Source of the DNA: Acinetobacter ursingii DSM 16037 = CIP 107286
GTDB lineage: Bacteria > Pseudomonadota > Gammaproteobacteria > Pseudomonadales > Moraxellaceae
Assembly: GCF_000368825.1 (NCBI RefSeq)
Contig: NZ_KB849719.1
Coordinates: forward strand, 124,001-188,000
Direction of reading: 5' to 3'
DNA: 64,000 nt
Position 1 is the stretch's first letter; each line of letters starts with the position of its first letter. The notes below the pieces were generated by a model. It saw nothing but the letters and a program-made list of their open reading frames with translations, did no database searches and had not been told where the DNA came from. Positions 38,107 through 47,765 of this stretch are shown here, in pieces. The position numbers and the translations under genes are program-made.

Positions 38107-39360
38107 ATGGCTACCTATAAAATTACTAAATCTTTTGTTGATAAAGTTGAATTTGAGCAAACTGGTCAGAAAATCTATCGTGATGCTTCATTGATTGGTT
38201 TTGCTCTTCGTGTAACTCAAAAATCTAAAACATATATTGCGGAGCGACGTAAAGAAGGTAAAAACTATCGTATCGCAATTGGTAAAAATTTTGAAATAAC
38301 AGCGACTGAGGCTAGAAGTAAAGCTGAGTCCATACTCACACAAATTGGTTCTGGCGAAGATCCTCGTAAACCCCAAAAAATTAAAAAACAAGTTCCCACT
38401 TTATTAGTGGCTTATGAGGAATATATCAATGAACGTAGCTTAAAAGGTAAAACACTCATTTCTTATAACAAGCAGATTAAAAATTATCTTGCTGATTTTC
38501 AAGATATACGACTGAGTGAAATTACCCGTCAGAATATTGTTGTCAAATTTAAGGAAATCACTAAGGTTAGTCCAGCTCAAGCAAATGCATCTATGCGTTT
38601 GCTTCGTGCTATATATACTTGGGCAGAATTTACTTATACCGATGAAAATGAGCAACCTTTGCTTAAAGATAATCCCATCAAGATCCTTACTGCAAAAAAG
38701 CTTTGGAATAACATTAAAGCAAAAACATCTTATTTAGAGGAAGACGAAGCTGGTAATTTCTTTAATGCTTTATTGAATTATCAGGATGAAACGCGTTGGC
38801 ACAATAAACCATACGCAAACAATGCACGAGATTTATATCTATTGATTATGCTTACAGGCATTCGATTAGATGAGGGGCAATGTCTACAATGGGATCGAGA
38901 TGTAGATATGAAAAAAGGGTTGTTAATTTTTCATGATCCAAAGAATGGCGATAATCATCAATTGCCTATGGGTGATTTTTTGTTTGAAATATTCAAATTA
39001 AGATATGCTCAAAAGCGTGGTGAATGGGTTTTTCCATCTCGTCAAAATGAAGGGCAACATATAACAAATATGAGAGCAGGATTGGCTGCTTTGAATCAAA
39101 ATGCGGGAACAAATATTACGACACATGATTTAAGACGAACTTATGCAACCATTGCGAATAATCTGGACTATAGTGTCGCAACGATTAAAAGATTACTAAA
39201 TCATCGTGACTCTTCCAGACAGAATGATGTGACGTTGCGTTATATCCAAATGTCTACAAAGAAGCTAAAACAAGCAATGAATGATATTGAAAATCAAATC
39301 TTTGAGTACTCAGGTATTGTTTTTCAGGATGTTATTAAAAAAATTAAAGCCTCAACTTAA
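38107..39360 (+). CDS. Tyrosine recombinase (phage/island integrase, P4-type)
   Basis: This is a 417-aa integrase with the DUF4102-like arm-binding start (TKSFVDKVEFEQTG, SLIGFALRVTQKS), a core-binding SAM-like domain, and the catalytic residues of tyrosine recombinases: Arg in TGIRLDEG, the HDLRRTYA (HxxR) motif, His in LLNHRD and the Tyr in TLRYIQM. It is transcribed away from the tRNA-Leu gene, the normal arrangement for an island integrated at the tRNA 3' end. Confidence 0.93.
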   Translation: MATYKITKSFVDKVEFEQTGQKIYRDASLIGFALRVTQKSKTYIAERRKEGKNYRIAIGKNFEITATEARSKAESILTQIGSGEDPRKPQKIKKQVPTLLVAYEEYINERSLKGKTLISYNKQIKNYLADFQDIRLSEITRQNIVVKFKEITKVSPAQANASMRLLRAIYTWAEFTYTDENEQPLLKDNPIKILTAKKLWNNIKAKTSYLEEDEAGNFFNALLNYQDETRWHNKPYANNARDLYLLIMLTGIRLDEGQCLQWDRDVDMKKGLLIFHDPKNGDNHQLPMGDFLFEIFKLRYAQKRGEWVFPSRQNEGQHITNMRAGLAALNQNAGTNITTHDLRRTYATIANNLDYSVATIKRLLNHRDSSRQNDVTLRYIQMSTKKLKQAMNDIENQIFEYSGIVFQDVIKKIKAST

Positions 39361-39632
39361 GAGGCTTTTCTTTGATATTGGTTGGTATTCTCATATTTCT
39401 GCTTAAAAAAATCTAGCACATCAGATTTTTGGTAAAGGATGGTTCTACCGATTTTTTTGAATTTTGGACCACCACCATTACATCTCCATTGCTGTAATAA
39501 TGAAAGTGAAATTCCATAGTATATGGCAATGGTTTCTTGCTCAAATTCTGTTTGTTCTGTTGCATTTGAAAAGGCATTCCTTAACGCGAGTTTTTGTTCA
39601 AAAGGTATTTCTGAAATTTTTAATTTAGCCAT
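39357..39632 (-). CDS. AlpA/MerR-like DNA-binding protein (excisionase-type)
   Basis: This is a 91-aa protein whose C-terminal half, from LSLLQQWRCNGGGPKFKKIG to ILYQKSDVLDFFKQ, is the winged-helix pattern of AlpA/Xis-like regulators. It is convergent with the integrase, with ends overlapping by 4 bases. Such genes typically control excision of P4-like islands. The role is inferred. Confidence 0.75.
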   Translation of the reverse strand: MAKLKISEIPFEQKLALRNAFSNATEQTEFEQETIAIYYGISLSLLQQWRCNGGGPKFKKIGRTILYQKSDVLDFFKQKYENTNQYQRKAS

Positions 39633-39768
39633 AATAATTCACCAATAATGCTAAGTGATTGTTGATGAATGAATGTTAATATATATAGTAAGAACATTAA
39701 AAGAATAGCACATGTATCTAAAAATATATTAGTATTATGCTATATAATTATCTGTATTTTAATGAATT

Positions 39769-40656
39769 ATGAATGATAAAAAATTATTAAACTTAGAAAT
39801 GCTTGAGCAGGATATGTGGTTAAACTTTTGCTATTACTATCAGTGTGAACTGAGTGAAGAGTCAATAGTAATAGAGAGCCAATCATATATAGATAAAAAA
39901 GAAAAAATCATAAAAAGAATGCAGCAGAATGATTTTTCACTCAGTGAGATTGTGGCTTTTCGTCACGAAATGATGGGAGAGACTATTCCTTTTAAACCTT
40001 TTCAAATAGCTGGACTATTAACACGGATTAATAGGTTAAGGATTGAGGTGAATGACTTATCTGCCCTAATATTTCAAAGACAATATTCAGATATTTTAAT
40101 TGCCTATGTACAATTAATTGGTGGATTGGAATCTATTAAAAATCATAAGCTTTTCAGAAGTGCAAGAGCAACGCTCGCAGTGAAAGACCGTTACGATGAG
40201 CATTTATACCCAAGACGTGAAATCATATATCGGGTTTTACGGGAGCAAGTAGTTCAACGTGGTCGTAAATGGGATAACCTTAATCAAGCAGTTAATTCTG
40301 TACTTGATGATCTGATCAAAGCTTTTGAAATTTACGATCTTGACTGGCTTCAGTCTAAATTTGTTCTTAAGCAAAAAATGCTCAGTGAGCTAGAACAAAG
40401 TAATCCATCAGTGAAGCAAGACAAAGCTGATTTGGATGGTATACGCAGAAAACCAAGAACAGCCTCAACTTCTAAAGAAATAGTAGATTTAAGGAAAGAA
40501 CTTATTAATCTGAAGAAAATCCTTAATTCAAAATATCCTTCTAAAGAGATGGAAAAGTTTGGGTATAAGATGCCTTACAGTGGTGGATACATTGCCGAAA
40601 CCATCATTCATGAGCTCCGAACTCATCCTGATATATTGAAAGAAATCTTGTTCTAA
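39769..40656 (+). CDS. Unknown helical protein in the integrase region
   Basis: This is a 295-aa protein I do not recognise. It is predicted mainly helical, with no signal peptide or membrane segment. The middle (KDRYDEHLYPRREIIYRVLRE) is basic. A coiled-coil-like stretch around IVDLRKELINLKKILNSKY lies near the C-terminus, which ends in IIHELRTHPDILKEIL. It is divergent from the AlpA-like gene across a 136-bp AT-rich gap. It is probably island cargo or a partitioning/regulatory protein, but nothing proves it. Confidence 0.6.
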   Translation: MNDKKLLNLEMLEQDMWLNFCYYYQCELSEESIVIESQSYIDKKEKIIKRMQQNDFSLSEIVAFRHEMMGETIPFKPFQIAGLLTRINRLRIEVNDLSALIFQRQYSDILIAYVQLIGGLESIKNHKLFRSARATLAVKDRYDEHLYPRREIIYRVLREQVVQRGRKWDNLNQAVNSVLDDLIKAFEIYDLDWLQSKFVLKQKMLSELEQSNPSVKQDKADLDGIRRKPRTASTSKEIVDLRKELINLKKILNSKYPSKEMEKFGYKMPYSGGYIAETIIHELRTHPDILKEILF

Positions 40657-40690
40657 AAGTTTGTTTTAAGCTGTACCTGTAAAATATATC

Positions 40691-40711
40691 TAATGAAAAT
40701 TTGGCTGAATT
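40691..40711 (+). repeat. 21-bp direct repeat, left copy
   Basis: This 21-base sequence (starting TAATGAAAATT, ending GGCTGAATT) is repeated exactly at 63493-63513. It abuts the left end of the IS3-family element; its last T is the first base of the terminal inverted repeat. Confidence 0.9.
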
Positions 40712-40787
40712 GATCCTAGACAGTATCGTGGACAACAAATCCCTCTAAATTCTTAAAATATTTCTGTTCAAAGGCTTCTGGGCTTAA

Positions 40788-41567
40788 CTAGCCGTTTGCG
40801 GAATGCCTTCTGACCCGATTGTAATAAATCTCAATATAGTCAAACAAGACAGTATTCGCTTCTTTTCGAGTGGCAAACACACTGCCATGGACCACATGAC
40901 CTTTCAATGTATGAAAGAAGCTTTCGGTCACTGCATTATCCCAACAGTTTCCCCTGCGTGACATACTTTGAACGCAGTTATTCGTCAATAATAGCGTCCT
41001 AAAATCACGACTACAGTACTGTGAGCCTTGGTCCGAATGCACCATGACACCCATTGGATACCCCTGACGAGCCATTGCATAATGAAACGCATCACACACC
41101 AATTGACGGTCTATTCGATGGCTGATTTGCCAACCGACGATACGACGGCTGAATAGATCCAGCATCACACACAAATACAGCCAACCTTGCTTAGTACGGA
41201 TATAGGTAATATCCGTTGTCCAGATCTTATTGGGTTCATTGACCGTAAATTGACGATCCAACAAGTTGGGTGCTGTAGGCAAACGATGGTTTGAATCAGT
41301 CGTATGCTTGTATTTACGTGCAATCCTGCTACGTAAACCAAGCTTTTTTAGCATCCTTCCAATAGTACGTTCGCTCATGTTGTAATCTAATTCATGCATG
41401 TCATGTACTAATGAAGGTGCACCCAATCGTGCATGATGCTGCCAATATACGGCTTTTAAGTCATTATATTTCTGTGCTGGATTGGCTTGACGTTTTCGCC
41501 AGGCATAATAGCCTGAAGTGCTGACACCTAGGTATTTACAGGCAGAAGATACGGTGACTTCATTCAT
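40788..41567 (-). CDS. IS3-family transposase OrfB, prematurely terminated
   Basis: This is a DDE integrase-core transposase: TTDITYIR (first Asp), HSDQGSQY (second Asp) and AVTESFFHTLK (Glu) are intact, preceded by the HTH_21-like region LGVSTSGYYAWRKRQ. The frame is open upstream of the ATG to the OrfA slippery site, so OrfAB would be made by -1 frameshifting. A TAG at 40788-40790 follows RRHSANG. Reading through it gives LSPEAFEQKYF and an end at 40716, the normal C-terminus of the family, so a Trp codon has probably become amber and about 24 residues are lost. Confidence 0.9.
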   Translation of the reverse strand: MNEVTVSSACKYLGVSTSGYYAWRKRQANPAQKYNDLKAVYWQHHARLGAPSLVHDMHELDYNMSERTIGRMLKKLGLRSRIARKYKHTTDSNHRLPTAPNLLDRQFTVNEPNKIWTTDITYIRTKQGWLYLCVMLDLFSRRIVGWQISHRIDRQLVCDAFHYAMARQGYPMGVMVHSDQGSQYCSRDFRTLLLTNNCVQSMSRRGNCWDNAVTESFFHTLKGHVVHGSVFATRKEANTVLFDYIEIYYNRVRRHSANG

Positions 41568-41581
41568 ATCTAGATCTTGAA

Positions 41582-41953
41582 TTACCGTGTACTTTTCTTG
41601 GCATGATCTGTTAGAAAGTACACATGCGCTTTTTTTAAGATGTCATTGGCTTCCTTGAGCTGTTTGACTTCTTTCTCTAATTCCAAGATCCGCTGTTGTT
41701 CTGGTGAAAGTTGACGTTTGCTTGAACCCACTGGATTGGCTTCACGAATCCATTTGTCTAAGGTTGAATAACCCACACCTAATTTCTGGGCGATTGCAGC
41801 TATAGCTTCGTGGGAGTTTGAAAGTGCATAATCAATCGCTTGCTGTTTAAATTCAGGACTTGAGCAGCATTGCTGCGCAAGATAGCCATTTCTTGAATCT
41901 CCAAAGATTAAAGTTACGTTATCTTTAGATGGGTGAGGAGCACTGCTCCGCAA
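41582..41953 (-). CDS. IS3-family transposase OrfA
   Basis: This is a 123-aa DNA-binding protein with an HTH_Tnp_1 domain (SPEFKQQAIDYALSNSHEA, KLGVGYSTLDKWIRE) followed by a leucine-zipper segment (LELEKEVKQLKEANDILKKA) that mediates multimerisation. The frame ends soon after the slippery A7, as expected for the unshifted product. The first about 30 residues are not typical; initiation at a codon near SSPEFKQQ is possible. Confidence 0.88.
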   Translation of the reverse strand: MRSSAPHPSKDNVTLIFGDSRNGYLAQQCCSSPEFKQQAIDYALSNSHEAIAAIAQKLGVGYSTLDKWIREANPVGSSKRQLSPEQQRILELEKEVKQLKEANDILKKAHVYFLTDHAKKSTR

Positions 41954-41977
41954 GGTCCATTATTTTGTCTAGGATCA

Positions 41978-42411
41978 AACAAAACCTAGCCCAATCTTCC
42001 ATCAAACCTTTCCTTTTTTTCAGATAAGACCCCATAAATAGAAATCTATATTGAGGCAGTTTTTACTTTTGCAGGAGGTCTAATGATTGATATGACATTT
42101 TTATGCAGTGAATGTTTGTTTTATGCTTCAAACTGACAGTATTCGTCTAGGTCATTTTCTGTGTTGAAAGAGATAAAATATTTGCTTTTATTGTGATAGG
42201 ATTCTTCTAAATTTTAACTTAAAATCGAAATTTAATAATAAATAGTGTGTTTTTGGTCTCTGATTTAAAATTAAGTGAGTGTTGGTTGGTTTTTTTGATA
42301 AAAACCAATAGACTTGCTACATTTTTGTATGAAAAGTTGGCTTTCTGTAGTATTCTGGTTAAAAAATCATCAACAAGAATTTATTTTTATGATTTTAGTG
42401 GGTTATTGGAT
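41978..42411 (+). other. Upstream region of the DUF11 cluster, AT-rich, no firm gene
   Basis: This is a 434-bp gap between the IS and the first surface-protein gene. It contains one tiny ORF with a strong ribosome-binding site (42083-42136, listed separately) and a weak promoter candidate TTGTAT (42325-42330) / TAGTAT (42348-42353) with 17-base spacing. The following gene's frame is open into this region from 42247 but that part does not look like coding sequence. Confidence 0.4.
42083..42136 (+). CDS. Possible 17-residue leader peptide or gene remnant
   Basis: A perfect AGGAGG (42073-42078) stands 4 bases before an ATG that opens 17 codons (MIDMTFLCSECLFYASN) ending in TGA. No similar strength ribosome-binding site is seen elsewhere in this gap. 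It could be a leader peptide or the 5' remnant of a gene lost by rearrangement. Evidence is only the start signal. Confidence 0.25.
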   Translation: MIDMTFLCSECLFYASN

Positions 42412-45090
42412 ATGGTAAGTCGATTCAAGGGAAGTGTTATTTCACGAGTTTCTTTTGCCTGCTGTCTTAGTTTATTTATTTTTACTTATAGCCCTGTGGT
42501 TTTTGCTCAACCCAAGGCGGGAAGTAGCATTACTAACATAGCGAGTGGTGACTTTTATGATGAGCAAGGCAACTTGCAAGTCATCAACTCCAATCCCGTT
42601 ATCCTCACAGTTCAGCCTATTTACTCATTGAGCCTGCAAAGCAATCAGCAGAATATCGGAACTATTGGCAGTAAACTCAATTTTCCTCATGTACTCACCA
42701 ATACGGGAAATATTGCTGATAGCTATAAAATTACACTGAATCAACTTACAAATGACCAGTTTGATCTAGAAAATATCGCAGTTTATGCGGATCGGGATCA
42801 AAATGGTGAGCCTGATGACAATAATAATTTACTCAATAATGCAATTCTGAATTTAGAAGCAGGTGAGTCTGTGGCTGTGGTTGTGGTGGGAAGTATTCCA
42901 GTCAACAGCATTAGCGCAGGTCATGTTGCAAACTTTACTTTAACTTCAACCAGTCAACTTGATTCAGGTAATGTGTCTGCCACTGTCTCAGATGTTGCAA
43001 AAGTGGTTGATGATGCGGTTATTCAGGTCACAAAATCTCAAAATATCAGTACAGGTAAAACAGGCACAGAAGTTACCTATACATTTACTTATAACAATAC
43101 GGGGACTGCACTAGGTCAACTATTTGTCCGTGATACTTTGCCGAGCAGTGTAAGTTACCAAGCTGGAACAGCTATTTGGAATAATGGCGCAAGTACATTA
43201 ACAGATGTAGATAATGACAATGAAGCAGGCAGTACTGCTGAGTCAGTTATGAACTATAAATATGCGGGTGGTGAGGTGGAATTTAAACTCACAGGCATTA
43301 CTGCGTTAAGCAAAGGTACATTTAGTTTTAAGGTAAAAGTTAATCCGAATGCAGCGGAAAAAATCAATAACACTGCTAACTATAAACAGTATAAAAATAA
43401 TACAACTACCTTGTTAAAAGATACATCAACCAATACCGTTATTTTTACAGTTCAGCAAACCTTAGGGGTGATACTGAATAACTCTTCTGTTGGAAATACT
43501 GATGGAGGAACGAATGACTTGCTCACCAAATCAAACACATTTACTGGTGCAGCCAAAGAAATCCAGTTTGATAATTATGTTTGGAATACAGGACAGGCGA
43601 CAGACAGCTATAATTTAAACATTACAAAAAGTGCAAATGTCCCAAGTTGTGCAGTCACACGCTTATACCAGTCCGATGGGCGTACTTTACTGACAGATAG
43701 TAATGCTGACGGTATTATTGATACAGGTTCGATGGCAGCAGGCGCATCGAAAAAAATTGTGCTTGGTGTTTATTTCCCTGCCAATTGTGTTACAGCGACT
43801 AATGAAATACTAGATTTTGATGTTAAGGCAACTTCAGTTACAGATACAGCAATTGCCAATAGTACTCGTAATCGATTAAACAATACCAATACCGCAGGTT
43901 CTAGTGACTTGTACAATAATGATAGTTCAGGAACTGGTATAGGTGCTGTTACATCACCTGGTGGACAGGCATGGGTAAATAAATCAGCAGTTAGGGGTGG
44001 AACAGCCGTATTTCCTTTGGTTGTAGAGAATAAGAGTACGGTAACGAATAGCTATAATTTATATGCTTCGGTTGCTGAAATTGATGTCAATAATATCAGT
44101 ACCAGTTTGCCTGCCCAGTGGATAGTGAAATTCTATGATACGAGTGATGATTGCCAAAGCCTAGGAAATGTAATCAGCAGTACTGGCAATGTAGCAGCGG
44201 GTGCAACCAAAAAATATTGTGCTGTTGTCACTGTTCCCACTAATACAGACTTGGCTAATCTTCCTATTTGGTTTGCGATAAAATCCCCAATGAATGCACA
44301 GGCGGATAGTATTAAGGACCAAGTTGATATTATCCAGAGACAAATGACACTGGCAAATGATCGGCAGGGTCGGGTCAATATTGGTGGCACAGTTGTCTAT
44401 CTACATACCTTAAAGAATACAGGAACTGTGGTTGAGGGGAATGCAGTAGGCCAGATCACGTTTAGTGTTATTCCGCAAAACCCAAATGATACCTTTACTT
44501 ATACTTTGTATCATGATGCCAATAATAATGGCGTGATTGATGCGACTGATCCAATGATTAATGATTTATCCATCATTACAGGTGGTTTAGCGCCGCAAGC
44601 TTCAATTCAACTTCTCTTAAAAGTCCAGGCACCAACAACGGCAACCAATGGTATGTCTAGTGTGGCGAATATTGTGGTGAAAGCAAACAATACCATTCAG
44701 GGGCTGACCTTGGATGATTTACAAAACACTGACTTGACCACGGTAGATCCAACCCAGTTACGTTTGACCAAAGAGCAGGCGAAAGATGAAAACTGTGCCT
44801 TAACTTTAGCTACGGTAAGCAGTGCAACCTACGGAAGCACACCACTTCAAGTAAAACCAAATCAATGTGTGAGCTATCGTTTAACCATTAAAAATGAGGG
44901 CGCCACCCCAGCTAGTAATATTGTGATTAATGATATTGTGCCTGCTTACAGCCAATTACGTAGTGGTTTACCACCATCTATTAGTCAAGGCACAATCGCT
45001 GTAAATAACGATCAAATTGCAGGCAGTGTGGGATCGCTTACACCACAAGGTCAGGCTTCCATGTACTTTTCTATTCGGGTAAGCCCATAA
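42412..45090 (+). CDS. Exported DUF11-like repeat protein 1 of the surface cluster
   Basis: This is an 892-aa secreted protein. A signal peptide (about residues 1-36, cleaved after VVFA) is followed by the module GSSITNIASGDFYDEQG shared with three other proteins of the cluster. Several DUF11/CARDB-like beta-sandwich domains follow (for example VTYTFTYNNTGTALGQLFVRDTLP). Asp-rich loops typical of calcium sites occur at DRDQNGEPDDN, DSNADGIID and DANNNGVIDATD. The end carries the shared NTDLTTVDPTQLRLTKEQA module and a final DUF11 domain. The ATG at 42412 is chosen because it gives a signal peptide; the frame is open from 42247. It is probably a structural subunit of a surface fibre (inference). 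Confidence 0.8.
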   Translation: MVSRFKGSVISRVSFACCLSLFIFTYSPVVFAQPKAGSSITNIASGDFYDEQGNLQVINSNPVILTVQPIYSLSLQSNQQNIGTIGSKLNFPHVLTNTGNIADSYKITLNQLTNDQFDLENIAVYADRDQNGEPDDNNNLLNNAILNLEAGESVAVVVVGSIPVNSISAGHVANFTLTSTSQLDSGNVSATVSDVAKVVDDAVIQVTKSQNISTGKTGTEVTYTFTYNNTGTALGQLFVRDTLPSSVSYQAGTAIWNNGASTLTDVDNDNEAGSTAESVMNYKYAGGEVEFKLTGITALSKGTFSFKVKVNPNAAEKINNTANYKQYKNNTTTLLKDTSTNTVIFTVQQTLGVILNNSSVGNTDGGTNDLLTKSNTFTGAAKEIQFDNYVWNTGQATDSYNLNITKSANVPSCAVTRLYQSDGRTLLTDSNADGIIDTGSMAAGASKKIVLGVYFPANCVTATNEILDFDVKATSVTDTAIANSTRNRLNNTNTAGSSDLYNNDSSGTGIGAVTSPGGQAWVNKSAVRGGTAVFPLVVENKSTVTNSYNLYASVAEIDVNNISTSLPAQWIVKFYDTSDDCQSLGNVISSTGNVAAGATKKYCAVVTVPTNTDLANLPIWFAIKSPMNAQADSIKDQVDIIQRQMTLANDRQGRVNIGGTVVYLHTLKNTGTVVEGNAVGQITFSVIPQNPNDTFTYTLYHDANNNGVIDATDPMINDLSIITGGLAPQASIQLLLKVQAPTTATNGMSSVANIVVKANNTIQGLTLDDLQNTDLTTVDPTQLRLTKEQAKDENCALTLATVSSATYGSTPLQVKPNQCVSYRLTIKNEGATPASNIVINDIVPAYSQLRSGLPPSISQGTIAVNNDQIAGSVGSLTPQGQASMYFSIRVSP

Positions 45091-45109
45091 ACAGAGCGGA
45101 TATTAGAGC

Positions 45110-47758
45110 ATGAAGATGATCAATACACTAAATAATAACCGCCCAAAACTGTTTAATTGGGTCTTGACCTTGCTGTGCGTGTTGATGGTCCAGCAATCGG
45201 CCTGGGCTGCAACCAACTCGATCATCAGTAACATGGCAGTTGGTGAATATAGCGAAGAGGGCTCAACGGTTGTACAGGTGGCGCGTTCAAATCTTGTCCA
45301 AACCACGATTTTGCCTGTGTACTCATTAAATTTGGTGGCAGCCAATAACAAAACAGTAGTGGCGGGACAGACGGTTTATTTTAACCATATCTTAACCAAC
45401 ACCAGTAATGAGACAGATCAATATACTTTCACTGTAAGCGATAATTCCACTGATGATTTTGATTTTGTGAATAATAGCCTGATGGTTTATCTGGATGCCA
45501 ATAATGATGGTATTCCCGATGGATCAGCGATTACAGGTTATACATTGGGTGCAGATCAGTCAGTTGGACTAATTGTTGCAGCAAGCATACCGAATACGAT
45601 TAGCACAGGAAACTTTGCAAATTTAACTTTGATGGTGACATCTGCGAATGGCGCGAGTGGAACAAATAGCAATGTTGACAAGGCAACTGTAACTGACCAG
45701 TCAACTCTGGTGGTGCGTAAAAAATTCTCTCAAATCACTGCTGCAAATGGTGATGTGGTCACCATACGTCTGGATTATCAAAATCCAACAAACACAATTG
45801 TACCAACGGCAACCTTGACTGACACGTTAGGAAGCAATTTAACCTATGAAGTAAATACTGGTAAATGGAATGGCGTAACTGTATATGATGCAGTGGGGGG
45901 AACAGCCGATCCAACAGGAATTAATTATAGTGTCACCTCGAATGTTGTTACCGCAACCCTAACCAATATTCCAGCGAATACGATTGGCTATATCGAATTT
46001 AATGTAAAAATTAATAAAAGCATTGCAGGGAAAATTGAGAACGTCATTAATGTAACAGGGCTAATGACAGACACAAGTAATACAGCAGTTGTAAATGTTG
46101 CTCCAGTCTATGCTGTCAAAATGAATGGTAGTGCAAGCAACGTCAGTGATAATACCAATACCATTACGGCCAGTGCGGTTCCCCAGGGTGGTGAACTTAA
46201 ATTTACCAACTATGTCTGGAATATAGGGAATACCACAGATCGTTTTAACCTCACTTTAACTAACAGTACATTTCCAGCAGGTAGTCAAATTGAGTTGTAT
46301 CGTGCGGATGGTGTGACACCATTATTAGACAGTAATGGTGATGGTATTCCTGATACGGAATTATTGGCTGCCAATAGCAGTGTTCCTGTTGTGGTCAAAG
46401 TTCGTTTCCCAAGTAGTTATGCAGTAACCACAAATACACCTTTTGAAGTTACACCAAAGGCACAGTCTTTGGGTGATGGCACTAAAACTGGCACAATTAA
46501 AGATCAGGGTAGTTTAAATCCTACTCTGGTCTCACAATTGGTGGATTTAACCAATGCTGATAATACAGGTTCGGGTAATGGTGCAGTTGATAATAATGGC
46601 GCTGCTTGGAAAACCCTAACAGTAAAATCCAGTGATAATGCTGTGACTGGCGGACAGGTAATTTTTCCATTAACAGTGAAACATACAGGTGTTGGAACAG
46701 AGTATTTGCTCAGTGCACATGCCAGCAGTGATTTTTCTAGCCTGACTTTACCCGCAGGCGTAAACCGTGTGCGTTTTTATGCGTCAAGCAATGGCACAGA
46801 TTGTAGTGTTTTAGGCAATGAAATTGGCAAAACCCGTTATTTAAATGATGGTCAAAGCCAGCTTGTCTGTGCGGTTGTTGAAGTGGATAAAGTCAATAAA
46901 GACGTGACTGTACCAATTTATTTCCGTGTGATCTCAACCAGCTTTGTTGGTACGGATAACCCTGCTCAGGACATGATTAAAAATGCTGTAACGATTCAAA
47001 GTGTCAATTCCGTACCCCAATTGGAATTTACACCAGATTTACATGCTCAGGTCGCACCCTTGGGCACAGTGGTCTATCGTCATTTACTGACCAACCCTGC
47101 TGCTACAGACTTTACGGGGAGCTATGGTTTTATCATCAACAATAGTGAGTCTAGCTTTAACAGTGTACTATTTCTGGATGTCGATGGGGATGGCAAGTTC
47201 AGCAGTGGGGATTTAAATATTCGTACATTGGCGGACTTACCAGGTGGCAAAGTGGCAGCTCATGAGCAAATTCAACTGCTACTACAGGTCACGAATGTTG
47301 CAAATAACAATCTCAATCAGACGAATACAACGATTGTGAGTTTAACAGATAGTAGCAATCAGGTTTTTGCCTCTATTACTGACGTGACCACAGTCAAGCA
47401 GTCACAATTAACCCTGACAAAGTTGCAAGCACGAGATTTCAATTGTGATGGTACAGCCGATGAAACATACACAACAAATGCTTTAACTATTGGTAAGCAA
47501 AGCAATGGTCAAGGCCAATGTGTCTTATACAAGGTTATTTTAAATAATTCAGGCGCAACAATTAACAGTACATTTACCTTTAGGGATATGACACCTGCTT
47601 ATACGGTGTTATCGAAAGCACCTACCTGTACACCAGCATGTGCAAGTGTTTCGCCATTGTCATTGAATAGTGCAGGTGAATTGAGTGGAACATTAAATAG
47701 TGTGGCTGCAAATCAAAGTTATGAATTTAATTTCGGGGTGCGCTATGTGGGGCAGTAA
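45110..47758 (+). CDS. Exported DUF11-like repeat protein 2 of the surface cluster
   Basis: This is an 882-aa paralogue of the preceding protein. A signal peptide ends at about residue 34 (SAWA/ATNS), then comes the shared NSIISNMAVGEYSEEG module. Beta-sandwich repeats contain LDANNDGIPDG, DSNGDGIPDTE and LDVDGDGKFSSGD loops. The late module is SQLTLTKLQARDFNCDG plus a terminal DUF11 domain (FTFRDMTPAYTVL). Paired Cys in CTPACASV near the C-terminus could form a disulfide. It begins 19 bases after the previous gene and overlaps none, suggesting one operon. Function inferred only from architecture. Confidence 0.8.
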   Translation: MKMINTLNNNRPKLFNWVLTLLCVLMVQQSAWAATNSIISNMAVGEYSEEGSTVVQVARSNLVQTTILPVYSLNLVAANNKTVVAGQTVYFNHILTNTSNETDQYTFTVSDNSTDDFDFVNNSLMVYLDANNDGIPDGSAITGYTLGADQSVGLIVAASIPNTISTGNFANLTLMVTSANGASGTNSNVDKATVTDQSTLVVRKKFSQITAANGDVVTIRLDYQNPTNTIVPTATLTDTLGSNLTYEVNTGKWNGVTVYDAVGGTADPTGINYSVTSNVVTATLTNIPANTIGYIEFNVKINKSIAGKIENVINVTGLMTDTSNTAVVNVAPVYAVKMNGSASNVSDNTNTITASAVPQGGELKFTNYVWNIGNTTDRFNLTLTNSTFPAGSQIELYRADGVTPLLDSNGDGIPDTELLAANSSVPVVVKVRFPSSYAVTTNTPFEVTPKAQSLGDGTKTGTIKDQGSLNPTLVSQLVDLTNADNTGSGNGAVDNNGAAWKTLTVKSSDNAVTGGQVIFPLTVKHTGVGTEYLLSAHASSDFSSLTLPAGVNRVRFYASSNGTDCSVLGNEIGKTRYLNDGQSQLVCAVVEVDKVNKDVTVPIYFRVISTSFVGTDNPAQDMIKNAVTIQSVNSVPQLEFTPDLHAQVAPLGTVVYRHLLTNPAATDFTGSYGFIINNSESSFNSVLFLDVDGDGKFSSGDLNIRTLADLPGGKVAAHEQIQLLLQVTNVANNNLNQTNTTIVSLTDSSNQVFASITDVTTVKQSQLTLTKLQARDFNCDGTADETYTTNALTIGKQSNGQGQCVLYKVILNNSGATINSTFTFRDMTPAYTVLSKAPTCTPACASVSPLSLNSAGELSGTLNSVAANQSYEFNFGVRYVGQ

Positions 47759-47765
47759 GCAAAAA

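Larger units (their letters stand above)
40711..41977 (-). mobile_element. IS3-family insertion sequence, 1267 bp
   Basis: The ends are perfect 12-bp inverted repeats TGATCCTAGACA (40711-40722) and TGTCTAGGATCA (41966-41977). It contains orfA and orfB in two frames with an A7 slippery run (plus-strand T7 at 41630-41636) for programmed -1 frameshifting. The three bases flanking each side (AAT left, AAC right) do not match, so no target duplication is visible. This suggests rearrangement after insertion. Confidence 0.9.

Noticed and set aside
42247..42411. N-terminal extension of the first DUF11-like protein
   Set aside because: The frame is open but the extra 55 codons would bury the signal peptide. 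The ATG at 42412 gives a clean one.
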